Positions 7,305 through 14,360 of a DNA stretch of 16,218 nt are shown piece after piece (position 1 is the first letter of the stretch; every line of letters starts with the position of its first letter). Position numbers and translations under genes: made by a program. A model generated the notes under the pieces. The model did no database searches. It was not told the origin of the DNA and saw nothing but the letters and a program-made list of their open reading frames with translations. The DNA is from DASYRM01 sp036004405 (GTDB lineage: Bacteria > Acidobacteriota > Vicinamibacteria > Vicinamibacterales > UBA2999), in contig DASYRM010000149.1 in NCBI GenBank assembly GCA_036004405.1, positions 1 to 16,218 of the forward strand. The letters are read 5' to 3'.

Positions 7305-9425
7305 ATGAGTAGAACCAGCTACGTCGTTCTGTCGGTCGTAGTGGGATTCCTGATGGCGCTCTCGATGCTCGAGGCGCAGCAGGCGACGCAATCCGCGCCG
7401 ACCTACACGGCCGCTCAGGCGGCGGCGGGCAAGACGGCCTACGACGCGAGCTGCGCGAGCTGCCACGGCGGCAATCTCGACGATGGCGCGCTGGCAGCGC
7501 CGCTGAAGGGCGTGGCGTTCGTGCAGAAGTACGGCGGCAAGAGCGTCGAAAATCTGTTTGCCAAGGTGACGACGATGCCGCCGGCGAGCCCGGGCTCGCT
7601 CGGAGCGGCGACCACCGCGCGCGTCGTCGCCTACCTGCTGCAGGCCAACGCGATCGTCGCCGGCCGGAGCGAGCTGCCCACCGACCAGGCGTCGCTCGCC
7701 CGCATGATCGTTCCCGTCGGCGGTTTCAGCGTCACCTCGTTCTCGCCGTATGCGCCGGCCCTCCCCGCGGTGAAGCGCGCCAACCCGCTCGACACGTTTA
7801 CGCCGGTGTCCGACGCGCAGCTCGTGGAACCGGCGGCGCAGGACTGGCTCACGTGGCGGCGCGCCTACGATGCGCAGGGCTTCAGCCCGCTCTCGCAGAT
7901 CACGGCGCGCAACGTGGCCGGGCTGCGCGTGGCGTGGAGCTGGTCGCTGCCGCCGGGATCGTCGGAGTCCACCCCGCTCGTCCACGACGGCGTGATGTTC
8001 GTGCAGGGCGCCAACGACAAGGTGCAGGCGCTCGACGCGCGCACCGGCGATCTGCTGTGGCAGTACGAGCGGCGGCTGCCCGAGGGCGTCGCCGGCAGCT
8101 TCAAGCGCGGGCTTGCGCTGCATGGCAATCGCCTCTACATGGGCACGTCCGACGTCCACGTGATCGCGCTCGATGTGAAGACCGGCACGGTGGTGTGGGA
8201 CCAGGTGGTCGGCGACCCGAAAGTGCGCGAGCAGATCGGCGGCGGGGCGCTCGTGGCCAGGGGCAAGGTGATGATGGGCACTGTGGGCACCGGCGTCGGC
8301 GCCAAGCCCGGTGGGCCCGAGATTGTCGGGCTCGACGAGGAGACCGGCCGCATCGCCTGGCGCGTCCACACCATCGCGCAGCCCGGCACGCCGGGCGGCG
8401 ACAGCTGGAACGGCGTGCCGGTAGAGCGGCGCAGCGGCGCGTCGGTGTGGACGCCTGGCAGCTACGACCCGGGCAGCGGCCTCGCCTACTTCGGCACCGG
8501 CAACACCTACGACACCGGGCCTCTCGTGAAGCCGAACGGCACGCCGGGCGTGACGAACGATGCGCTGTACACGGACTCGACGCTCGCGATCGATCCCGAC
8601 ACCGGCACCGTGAAGTGGCACTTCCAGCACCATCCGAACGATCAGTGGGACCTCGACTGGGCGTTCGAGCGGCAACTGGCGCGGCTGCCGGTCAACGGCG
8701 AGAACCGCACCGTGATGTTCACGGCCGGCAAGATCGGCATCTACGACGCGCTCGACGCGAAGTCGGGTCAGTACCTGTTCTCGATCGACCTCGGCCTCAA
8801 CAACCTGGTCACGCGGATCGACCCGAAGACCGGCGCGAAGACGACGAAGCCGGACCTGGTGCCGGGCGACGGCCAGGTGAAGATGGTGTGCCCGCACGCG
8901 GCCGGCGCGAAGAACTGGCTGCCGGCGTCGTATTCGCCCGCGAGCAGGACGCTCTTCGTTCCGCTGGTCGAGGCGTGCATGGATCTGTTTCCCGTGCCGG
9001 GCGGCGGACGCGGCGGCCTCTCCACCGGCGTCAACCTCGGCGTGCGGCCGCGCCCCGACAGCGACGGCAACTACGGCCGCCTGCAGGCGATCAACCTCGA
9101 GACGCGCAAGACGGTGTGGACCACCCGCCACCGCGCGCCGATCACGACCGGCACGCTGACGACCGCGGGCGGCGTGGTGTTCGCCGGCGCGCTCGACCGC
9201 TACCTGCGCGCCTACGACGCGGCCAATGGAAAGGTGCTGTGGGAGACCCGACTCAACGACGCGTCGAGCGCGGTGCCGATCTCCTACGCGGTGAACGGCA
9301 AGCAGTACGTCGCCATCGTCGCCGGGCGCGGCGGCTTCCACTACGCGAGCTACGCGCCGCTCGTGCCCGAGCTGGCTGCGCCGCCCGACCGCGGATCGTC
9401 AGTGTGGGTGTTCGAGCTGCCCTGA
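7305..9425 (+). CDS. Cytochrome c-PQQ quinoprotein dehydrogenase fusion
   Basis: This 706-residue exported protein has a signal/anchor (about 5-24), then a cytochrome c domain with heme motif CASCH (Cys50, Cys53, His54) and a likely axial Met91 (TTMPPASPGSL), then an eight-bladed PQQ beta-propeller from about residue 180. Propeller repeats such as VQALDARTGDLLWQY and LAIDPDTGTVKWHF are clear. Asn400 (FGTGN) and Asp449 (DQWDLDW) match the cofactor-binding and catalytic positions of methanol/ethanol dehydrogenases, and HAAGAKNWLPASYSP is a typical alcohol-dehydrogenase signature. It likely oxidises an alcohol or sugar in the periplasm and passes electrons through its own heme. The vicinal Cys-Cys pair and the usual Ca-binding Glu are not seen. 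The heme domain is N-terminal, whereas quinohemoprotein dehydrogenases usually carry it C-terminally. Only a weak GGGG precedes the ATG. Confidence 0.9.
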   Translation: MSRTSYVVLSVVVGFLMALSMLEAQQATQSAPTYTAAQAAAGKTAYDASCASCHGGNLDDGALAAPLKGVAFVQKYGGKSVENLFAKVTTMPPASPGSLGAATTARVVAYLLQANAIVAGRSELPTDQASLARMIVPVGGFSVTSFSPYAPALPAVKRANPLDTFTPVSDAQLVEPAAQDWLTWRRAYDAQGFSPLSQITARNVAGLRVAWSWSLPPGSSESTPLVHDGVMFVQGANDKVQALDARTGDLLWQYERRLPEGVAGSFKRGLALHGNRLYMGTSDVHVIALDVKTGTVVWDQVVGDPKVREQIGGGALVARGKVMMGTVGTGVGAKPGGPEIVGLDEETGRIAWRVHTIAQPGTPGGDSWNGVPVERRSGASVWTPGSYDPGSGLAYFGTGNTYDTGPLVKPNGTPGVTNDALYTDSTLAIDPDTGTVKWHFQHHPNDQWDLDWAFERQLARLPVNGENRTVMFTAGKIGIYDALDAKSGQYLFSIDLGLNNLVTRIDPKTGAKTTKPDLVPGDGQVKMVCPHAAGAKNWLPASYSPASRTLFVPLVEACMDLFPVPGGGRGGLSTGVNLGVRPRPDSDGNYGRLQAINLETRKTVWTTRHRAPITTGTLTTAGGVVFAGALDRYLRAYDAANGKVLWETRLNDASSAVPISYAVNGKQYVAIVAGRGGFHYASYAPLVPELAAPPDRGSSVWVFELP

Positions 9426-9427
9426 CG

Positions 9428-9637
9428 TCAATCTGAGGATCGAAGCGCGTCGCTGGCCCGGTCGAGATCTTCAGTCCTGACCAGCAGTTCCGCCTCGGCC
9501 ATCGCCGGGTACATGCCACCGGCGTTGTCGGATCGAATCATCGATTCGATCTCGGCCTCATCAAGGATGCCTTTGGCGATCTCGGCATCCGCAGTCGACC
9601 GAAAACGCGAGACCACCACAAGGTCGGAGATCGTCAT
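9428..9637 (-). CDS. DUF2007 family small protein
   Basis: This 69-residue protein fits the DUF2007 family (putative prokaryotic signal-transducing protein). LVVVSRFRSTADAEIAKGILDEAEIES is the usual opening strand-helix with a ferredoxin-like feel, followed by GGMYPAMAEAELLVRTEDLDRASDAL, typical of the family's C-terminal half. Function is unknown. GGGAGG lies 5 bases before the ATG. It follows the DinB-like gene by 18 bases, so the two are probably co-transcribed, and its stop is only 2 bases from the stop of the convergent quinoprotein gene. Confidence 0.85.
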   Translation of the reverse strand: MTISDLVVVSRFRSTADAEIAKGILDEAEIESMIRSDNAGGMYPAMAEAELLVRTEDLDRASDALRSSD

Positions 9638-9655
9638 CGTCGCCTCCCACTCCGT

Positions 9656-10162
9656 CTACGTTGGGGCGGGCACGTCGGCGCCGAGCCACAGGTTCATCGT
9701 GTTCAGCTCTTCGCGTCCGCTGGCTTTCAGATAGAGAAACAGCTGCAACCGGTAGGCGGTGTACTGTCCGAACACGTAGTTCACCAGGAAGAAGCCGCGC
9801 GAGATGCGGCTGCCGTCCACCCACATGATCTCGCCGCGCAGCTCGTCGTCGGACAGGTCCGCGAGCAGCTCGGCGTACTGATCGGACAGGGTCGCGAGCG
9901 CCGCCACGGTTTCGGCGAAGTTGCGGCTGTTCGCCACCCGCGTCGTCTCGGCAATCGCGTCCGCGTCCATCGGCTGCCCCTTCGCGTACTGAATCAGCGC
10001 AGGCCCCGAGGTGGTCAGATAGCGCAGCAGCTCGATCGTGCTGCGCTGTTTGGGCGTCGGCCGGTAGTCGAGCATGGACGGGTCGATCTTGGTGGTGAGA
10101 TGCAGCAGCAGGCGGACCTCCTTCTGCAGCAATGCAATCAGCTCCGATTTCGTCAGAACCAT
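9656..10162 (-). CDS. DinB-like four-helix-bundle protein, metal ligands largely missing
   Basis: This 168-residue all-helical protein has the layout of the DinB/YfiT superfamily: KSELIALLQKEVRLLLHLTTKI, then PTPKQRSTIELLRYLTT, then a C-terminal helix NYVFGQYTAYRLQLFLYLKASG. Active members bind a metal through three histidines, one in the LLRH position of helix 2 and two in the last helices. Here the only histidine is His21 and the expected sites read Tyr, so metal-dependent thiol-transferase activity is unlikely; it may be a structural or ligand-binding member. GGAGG sits 4 bases before the ATG. It is followed by the DUF2007 gene. Confidence 0.8.
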   Translation of the reverse strand: MVLTKSELIALLQKEVRLLLHLTTKIDPSMLDYRPTPKQRSTIELLRYLTTSGPALIQYAKGQPMDADAIAETTRVANSRNFAETVAALATLSDQYAELLADLSDDELRGEIMWVDGSRISRGFFLVNYVFGQYTAYRLQLFLYLKASGREELNTMNLWLGADVPAPT

Positions 10163-10200
10163 TGATCCTCCGTCGCAGCGCCGTCGGGGCTGCTCGCGGC

Positions 10201-10236
10201 CAAGAGTATAGTCATGGCGATGAAGTGCGTCCGTTC
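10201..10236 (+). repeat. Degenerate copy of the quinoprotein promoter/start segment
   Basis: CAAGAGT-ATAGTCATGGCGATG-AAG here matches 11373-11410 with one-base gaps at two points, and weaker similarity continues for about a dozen bases. It includes a TATAGT hexamer and an ATGGCGATG start in the same orientation, but no reading frame of note follows. The hydrolase stop (complement of 10212-10214) lies inside it. It looks like a relic of a duplicated promoter-plus-start segment. Confidence 0.55.
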
Positions 10237-11315
10237 AGGACGACGCGGGCCAGCTCCGCCGCGAATTCTTCCCGGCTCTCGTAAAACGGAAAATGACCGG
10301 CGCGCTCGAACCACACGATGTCGTGCCGGGGAGCAGTAATCGTCCGGGCATACGCCTCGATCAGCGCTGGCCGGCAGTAGGGATCGACCCGTCCCTGAAA
10401 GAAGAACACTGGGACGCGGAAGTCGACTCCGAGCTTGGACAGATCGAGGCTCTGGACCTGCGGAATCATGACCTCGAGTGAAAAGATCTGGCCCCGCGTG
10501 AGCCCGTAGACGTCGCGAAGCGAGTACTCGGGCGCCGTCAACAGCGTCGCAAAGATGCGGCGCATGTCGAGGAACTGCGTTCCGTCGGCAGGCGGGCCGA
10601 GCAATTCCGCTTGCCAGGTCTGGGCAATCGATGTCTTACGCAAGTCCATCGTCCGGGCCGGGTACGGCTGGATACTCTCCAGCTCTTTCACCGCGTCGTC
10701 GTGGTGCCCGAGGCGTGCCGTTGCGAGCGCGTCCTCGTAGCCGGTCCTGTTGGTGAGCCGTGCGTCGACCAGCTGCGCCACACCGACGTAGGCGCTGACC
10801 ACTTCCGGATGTTCGTGGGCGAGCCATAGTCCGAGGACCGTTCCCCACGAATGACCCACGACGACAATCTTGTCGCGGTTGAACCGGCGGCGGAGGTAGT
10901 TCGCGACCTCGAGCGCGTCCTGCTCCATCCGCCGCACCGTCATCGTTCGCCGCTGGAGCTCCCGGTCGTTGGCCGCGTAGGTCTTCCCCGCACCGCGTTG
11001 ATCCCATTGGACGACCGTGAAACGCGCCTCCCACGGGCGCTGAAACTCGCGCGCCATCGCGATCGCCGCCTGGCCCGGGCCACCGTGAATGAAGAGAAGG
11101 ATCGGATTGCCCACGTGCTCGCCGCGCACGTGAATCCATTGGTCGATGCCGCCAATGCTGACGGCTTGCAGGCTGTCGATGCCGTCTGCAGACCGAATCG
11201 CGAGTTCCGCCGCGACCTCGTGCTGTCGATAGGCGCGGTACGCCAGCGACACGGCGACTGCGGCCGGTATCAGGAAGATGGCCACGAGACCCGCCCGTTT
11301 GAGCCGTCGGATCAT
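10212..11315 (-). CDS. Membrane-anchored alpha/beta hydrolase, prolyl aminopeptidase-like (S33)
   Basis: This 367-residue protein has an N-terminal membrane anchor (about residues 8-27) followed by an alpha/beta-hydrolase domain. HGGPG at 77-81 and WDQRGAGKT at 104-112 are hallmarks of the proline iminopeptidase group. The nucleophile is Ser156 in GHSWG, the acid Asp311 in FQGRVDPYC and the histidine His341 in RAGHFPFYE. It probably cleaves N-terminal proline or a related small substrate on the outer face of the inner membrane; many homologues act as other esterases or amidases. The ATG lacks a strong ribosome-binding site. The gene sits between two copies of a promoter-like repeat and is divergent from the second quinoprotein gene, with a 77-base spacer. 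Confidence 0.88.
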   Translation of the reverse strand: MIRRLKRAGLVAIFLIPAAVAVSLAYRAYRQHEVAAELAIRSADGIDSLQAVSIGGIDQWIHVRGEHVGNPILLFIHGGPGQAAIAMAREFQRPWEARFTVVQWDQRGAGKTYAANDRELQRRTMTVRRMEQDALEVANYLRRRFNRDKIVVVGHSWGTVLGLWLAHEHPEVVSAYVGVAQLVDARLTNRTGYEDALATARLGHHDDAVKELESIQPYPARTMDLRKTSIAQTWQAELLGPPADGTQFLDMRRIFATLLTAPEYSLRDVYGLTRGQIFSLEVMIPQVQSLDLSKLGVDFRVPVFFFQGRVDPYCRPALIEAYARTITAPRHDIVWFERAGHFPFYESREEFAAELARVVLNGRTSSP

Positions 11316-11372
11316 GACGATCTCTTACGAGTCCCGGGGCGTCGCGGTTCGCTGCCGTGGCGGCCCGAGCGT

Positions 11373-11410
11373 CAAGAGTTATAGTCATGGCGATGGAAGG
11401 CTTCCGCTTC
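11373..11410 (+). promoter_or_regulatory. Promoter/start region of the second quinoprotein gene (intact repeat copy)
   Basis: TATAGT at 11380-11385 is followed 1 base later by ATGGCGATG. Initiation about 7 bases after the hexamer would put the 5' end at the second ATG (11393), giving a leaderless mRNA. No Shine-Dalgarno is present. The segment is duplicated at 10201-10236. Confidence 0.5.
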
Positions 11411-13009
11411 GCGATCGCAGCGCTTGCGCTGGCCGCAACCGGCGTCGTACTGGCGCAGTCGCCGGTACCGATCGACTCGAAGGATCTGCTGAGCGGGCTC
11501 GCCAATTCGTCGCGCTGGCTCACACATTCCGGCGATTACGCCAGCACGCGCCACAGCCCGCTGAAGCAGATCACGCCCGAGAACGTGTCGAAGCTCGTGC
11601 CGGCGTGGTCATTCGACACCGGGCTCGGGTACGGACGCCAGGCCAAGTTCGAAGCCACGCCGATCGCCATCGACGGCATGCTCTACGTCACCGGCCTCTA
11701 CAACCACGCGTGGGCGATCGACGCCAGGACGGGCACCGCACTCTGGCACTACGAACGCCAGCTGACGCCGGCGCTGCGAGTCTGCTGCGGGATGGCCAAC
11801 CGCGGCTTCGCCGTGCACGGCGGGCGTCTGTTCATGGCCACGCTGGACGCGCACGTGATCGCGCTGGACATGAAGAGCGGGAAGCCGGTGTGGGACGTGC
11901 CGATGATCGACTATCGCCTCGGCTACTCCTCCACGGCCGCCCCGCTCGTCGTGAAAGACAAGCTGATCGTCGGCATGGCGGGCGGCGAGTTCGCCACGCG
12001 CGGCTTCCTCGACGCTTACAGCCTGACCGACGGCAAGCGCCTGTGGCGCTTCAACACCGTTCCCGCACCGGGCGAGCCCGGCGGCGACACGTGGCCGGCG
12101 GGCCACTTCGAACGCGGCGGCGGCGCCACCTGGATTACCGGTTCGTACGATCCCGAGTTGAACACCGTCTACTGGGGCGTCGGCAACCCCAACCCGGACT
12201 TCTACGGCGGCAACCGCAAAGGCGACAACCTCTATACCGCCTCGGTCGTCGCGCTCGACCCCGACACCGGCAAGCTGCGCTGGCACTTCCAGTACACCCC
12301 GCACGACGAGCACGACTGGGATTCGAACCAGATCCAGCTCCTCGCGGACCTGACGATCGGCGGCCGCCCGCGCAAGACGCTCATCACCGCGAATCGCAAC
12401 GGCTTCTTCTACGTGCTCGACCGCACCAACGGCGCGTTCATCCAGGCCAAGCCGTACGTCACCACCACGTGGGCCACGGAGGTCGACGCCAAGGGCCGGC
12501 CGATCGAGCTGCCAAACCAGCGTCCAACGCCGGCTGGCACGCGCACGTGTCCCGACCTGGCCGGCGGCAGCAGCTACACCTCACCGTCGTTCGATCCCGT
12601 CCGGCATCTGTTCTTCGTGTCGGCGCGCGAGACCTGTCAGGTCTTCGTGTCGTATCCCCCGCCGGAGAAGTACGAGCTCGGCTCGATGGTGATGGGCGGC
12701 GGCACCCGCAACCGCGGCGGCACCGGCGTGCTGCGCGCGCTCGATCCCGTGACGATGCAGAAGAAGTGGGAGGTGCCCTACGGCGAGCCCTCCTACAGCG
12801 GCGTGCTGTCCACCGCGAGCGGGCTGGTCTTTGCCGGCGACGACGAGGGCACGCTGATGGCGGTCCATGCCGACACCGGCAAGGTGCTCTGGCGGCACCA
12901 GCTGCCGGGCATGTTCTGGGGCGCCGCGAGCACGGTCATGGTGGACGGACGCCAGCTCGTGCTGATGCCCGCCGGCCAGACGCTGACGGCCTTCGCCCTG
13001 CCCAAATAG
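11393..13009 (+). CDS. PQQ-dependent dehydrogenase, methanol/ethanol family
   Basis: This 538-residue periplasmic quinoprotein has a signal peptide (residues 1 to about 21, ending VVLAQ) and an eight-bladed propeller. The key residues are all visible: the vicinal disulfide Cys131-Cys132 (RVCCGMANRG), the Ca-binding Glu199 (GGEFATRGFLDAY), Asn265 (GVGNPNPDF) and the catalytic aspartate, probably Asp308 in TPHDEHDWD. Blades carry repeats such as VVALDPDTGKLRWHFQ. Unlike the 7305-9425 protein it lacks a heme domain, so it needs a separate electron acceptor. The substrate is probably an alcohol or related compound. ATGs at 11387 and 11393 both fit; the latter is preferred because it lies 7 bases after the TATAGT hexamer. 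A GTG at 11357 is unlikely. No PQQ biosynthesis gene is in the window. Confidence 0.92.
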   Translation: MEGFRFAIAALALAATGVVLAQSPVPIDSKDLLSGLANSSRWLTHSGDYASTRHSPLKQITPENVSKLVPAWSFDTGLGYGRQAKFEATPIAIDGMLYVTGLYNHAWAIDARTGTALWHYERQLTPALRVCCGMANRGFAVHGGRLFMATLDAHVIALDMKSGKPVWDVPMIDYRLGYSSTAAPLVVKDKLIVGMAGGEFATRGFLDAYSLTDGKRLWRFNTVPAPGEPGGDTWPAGHFERGGGATWITGSYDPELNTVYWGVGNPNPDFYGGNRKGDNLYTASVVALDPDTGKLRWHFQYTPHDEHDWDSNQIQLLADLTIGGRPRKTLITANRNGFFYVLDRTNGAFIQAKPYVTTTWATEVDAKGRPIELPNQRPTPAGTRTCPDLAGGSSYTSPSFDPVRHLFFVSARETCQVFVSYPPPEKYELGSMVMGGGTRNRGGTGVLRALDPVTMQKKWEVPYGEPSYSGVLSTASGLVFAGDDEGTLMAVHADTGKVLWRHQLPGMFWGAASTVMVDGRQLVLMPAGQTLTAFALPK

Positions 13010-13034
13010 TCTTACCTACCAGACCCACCTGACC

Positions 13035-13062
13035 TTGTGTTCGGCCGGCAGGGGCGTATAGT
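13035..13062 (+). promoter_or_regulatory. Sigma70-like promoter for the small membrane protein
   Basis: TTGTGT (13035-13040) and TATAGT (13057-13062) are separated by 16 bases, giving the best-formed two-part promoter in the window. It yields a leader of roughly 28 bases that contains a GGGAGG ribosome-binding site at 13083-13088, before the ATG at 13097. Confidence 0.55.
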
Positions 13063-13096
13063 AAGGGTCCGCTTCAACCCTTGGGAGGTGCGTGCC

Positions 13097-13348
13097 ATGG
13101 TCGAGTTCCTTCGTGGCCAGTGGAAAGACCTCACCAACATGATCGACCCCTTCTCGATCATGCTGATGGAAGGCTTCTTCGTCGTCCCCCTCGTGATGGC
13201 CGCGCTGTTCTACCCGCTCGAAGTGCTGATCGGTGTCGTGGCCGTGCTGCTCGTGGGTCTCGCGATCTTCGAGACGATCGAGTGGATGCGGCACCATCCG
13301 CACCACGCGAAGCATCGCGACACGTCCGGCTGGCACTTACCGCTTTAA
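13097..13348 (+). CDS. Small membrane protein with histidine-rich tail, function unknown
   Basis: This 83-residue protein has a polar, tryptophan-containing N-terminus, a hydrophobic stretch at about 21-59 that could form one or two helices, and a tail with six histidines (66, 67, 69, 70, 73, 80) in MRHHPHHAKH. I do not recognise a family. GGGAGG sits 8 bases before the ATG and a good promoter is upstream, which supports it as a real gene. Its stop overlaps the convergent gene's 3' end by 12 bases. The histidine cluster could bind metal or be a cytoplasmic tail; neither is shown. Confidence 0.72.
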   Translation: MVEFLRGQWKDLTNMIDPFSIMLMEGFFVVPLVMAALFYPLEVLIGVVAVLLVGLAIFETIEWMRHHPHHAKHRDTSGWHLPL

Positions 13349-14323
13349 GGCGCGTTCTTCGGCGCGGTGGCCTGACAGGATGTTGAACATCCCGTAATTG
13401 CCCTCGTGGCAGGCCACCTCGTAGAGCGGGCCCTGCGTGCGGTCCATCGAGAGCTCCACGGTCCACGGCCGCGTGAACACGGTCCGGTCGTCGATGGTTG
13501 CCTGATAGGTGAGCGTGTCGGCGTCCGTGCGCGTGAAGCGCTCCACGACCCGCAGGTTCTCGTCGCTCAATCCGTTCAGATAGCCGACGCCGAAGCGGCT
13601 CTTCTCGTTGAACTTCAGGTTGCGGGTCTCGACCACGAGCGTGCTGCCCTCCCAGCGGCCGCGCGAGTCGCCGATCCACTGCTGCATCGACGGCGCCAGC
13701 GGCGCCCGCTCATCGAGCGGGATGACCCGCGTGTCGTGGTTCATCTCGACGCTGATGATCACGTAGCCGGGCGTCTGGATGATCGCGTAGTTGTTGTTGT
13801 AGGGCTCGGGCAGCATCGGCACCGTGGCGCCGAACAGAATGCATCGCTCGGTGAGCCAGCGATCCTCCGGGGCGTCGGCGGGGCTTGCGGCTTCGTGCCT
13901 GGCCCGCGCGTCGACCTTGCGCTGGGCCTCCGGCGTGAGGGCGGGGATGCGGCCGTCGGGCGGATCGATGACGAGCGACGTGCGCCGGCTCTTGACGCCG
14001 CTTCGGCCGCGCTCGAAGAAGGCGTCGTTGTAGGCGCCCACTTCACCAGGCCGCGACGGGCGGTCGGCATTGGTCTGCTCGATCCGCTGCCTTGCCCAGG
14101 CGGCCGCCTCTTCCGGCGTGAAGACGCTCTTGCTACCCAGCTCCGGCGGCCGCTGCAGCGGCGTCAGCGTGGCGTTGGTCCACGTGCCTTCCAGGTCGGG
14201 ATGGCCCCACGGCGTTCGCGGACTCTCGCGGGTCTGCGCGTGACCCAACAACCCCAGACACAGCACCATCCAGCCGGCACTGCACAGTCTCGTGAAGGCT
14301 CCGCGAAGCGCGGCAGAAGACAC
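13337..14323 (-). CDS. Secreted ACHEGNYGM-family protein, paralogue A
   Basis: This 328-residue exported protein belongs to a family I know only as uncharacterised and common in acidobacteria. A signal peptide ends near GLLGHAQT. Conserved blocks shared with the neighbour are HPDLEGTWTNATLTPLQRP, SRRTSLVIDPPDGRIPALT, TERCILFG, EPYNNNY, IPLDERAPL, GDSRGRWEGSTLVVET, RVVERFTRTDADTLTYQ, FTRPWTVE and YEVACHEGNYGMFNIL. The beta-rich pattern suggests a beta-barrel or propeller-like fold, without any recognised catalytic motif. The GTG at 14323 is inferred: a TATTCT hexamer ends 9 bases upstream, it gives a full signal peptide, and it makes the protein exactly as long as its paralogue. An internal ATG at 14269 and an upstream start at 14371 are alternatives. 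Confidence 0.8.
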   Translation of the reverse strand: MSSAALRGAFTRLCSAGWMVLCLGLLGHAQTRESPRTPWGHPDLEGTWTNATLTPLQRPPELGSKSVFTPEEAAAWARQRIEQTNADRPSRPGEVGAYNDAFFERGRSGVKSRRTSLVIDPPDGRIPALTPEAQRKVDARARHEAASPADAPEDRWLTERCILFGATVPMLPEPYNNNYAIIQTPGYVIISVEMNHDTRVIPLDERAPLAPSMQQWIGDSRGRWEGSTLVVETRNLKFNEKSRFGVGYLNGLSDENLRVVERFTRTDADTLTYQATIDDRTVFTRPWTVELSMDRTQGPLYEVACHEGNYGMFNILSGHRAEERALKR

Positions 14324-14331
14324 TGGCGCGA

Positions 14332-14353
14332 AGAATACACCCAGCCTTACACT
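14332..14353. promoter_or_regulatory. Divergent -10 elements between the paralogue pair
   Basis: The minus-strand TATTCT (complement of 14332-14337) lies 8 bases before the GTG of paralogue A, and the plus-strand TACACT (14348-14353) lies 7 bases before the ATG of paralogue B. The start codons are 37 bases apart. No good -35 is evident on either strand, and neither gene has a Shine-Dalgarno. The plus-strand element closely resembles the one before the cytochrome-quinoprotein gene (TTACACTC in both). Confidence 0.48.
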
Positions 14354-14360
14354 CTGGCCT

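Noticed and set aside
7254..9341. A 695-codon open frame antisense to the cytochrome-quinoprotein gene
   Set aside because: Arginine/histidine/alanine-rich translation without domains is typical of the antisense frame of a GC-rich gene; the sense frame has heme and propeller motifs.
11278..13032. A 584-codon open frame overlapping the second quinoprotein gene in another plus-strand frame
   Set aside because: Arginine-rich, no recognisable domain, and the overlapping frame encodes a complete PQQ dehydrogenase.
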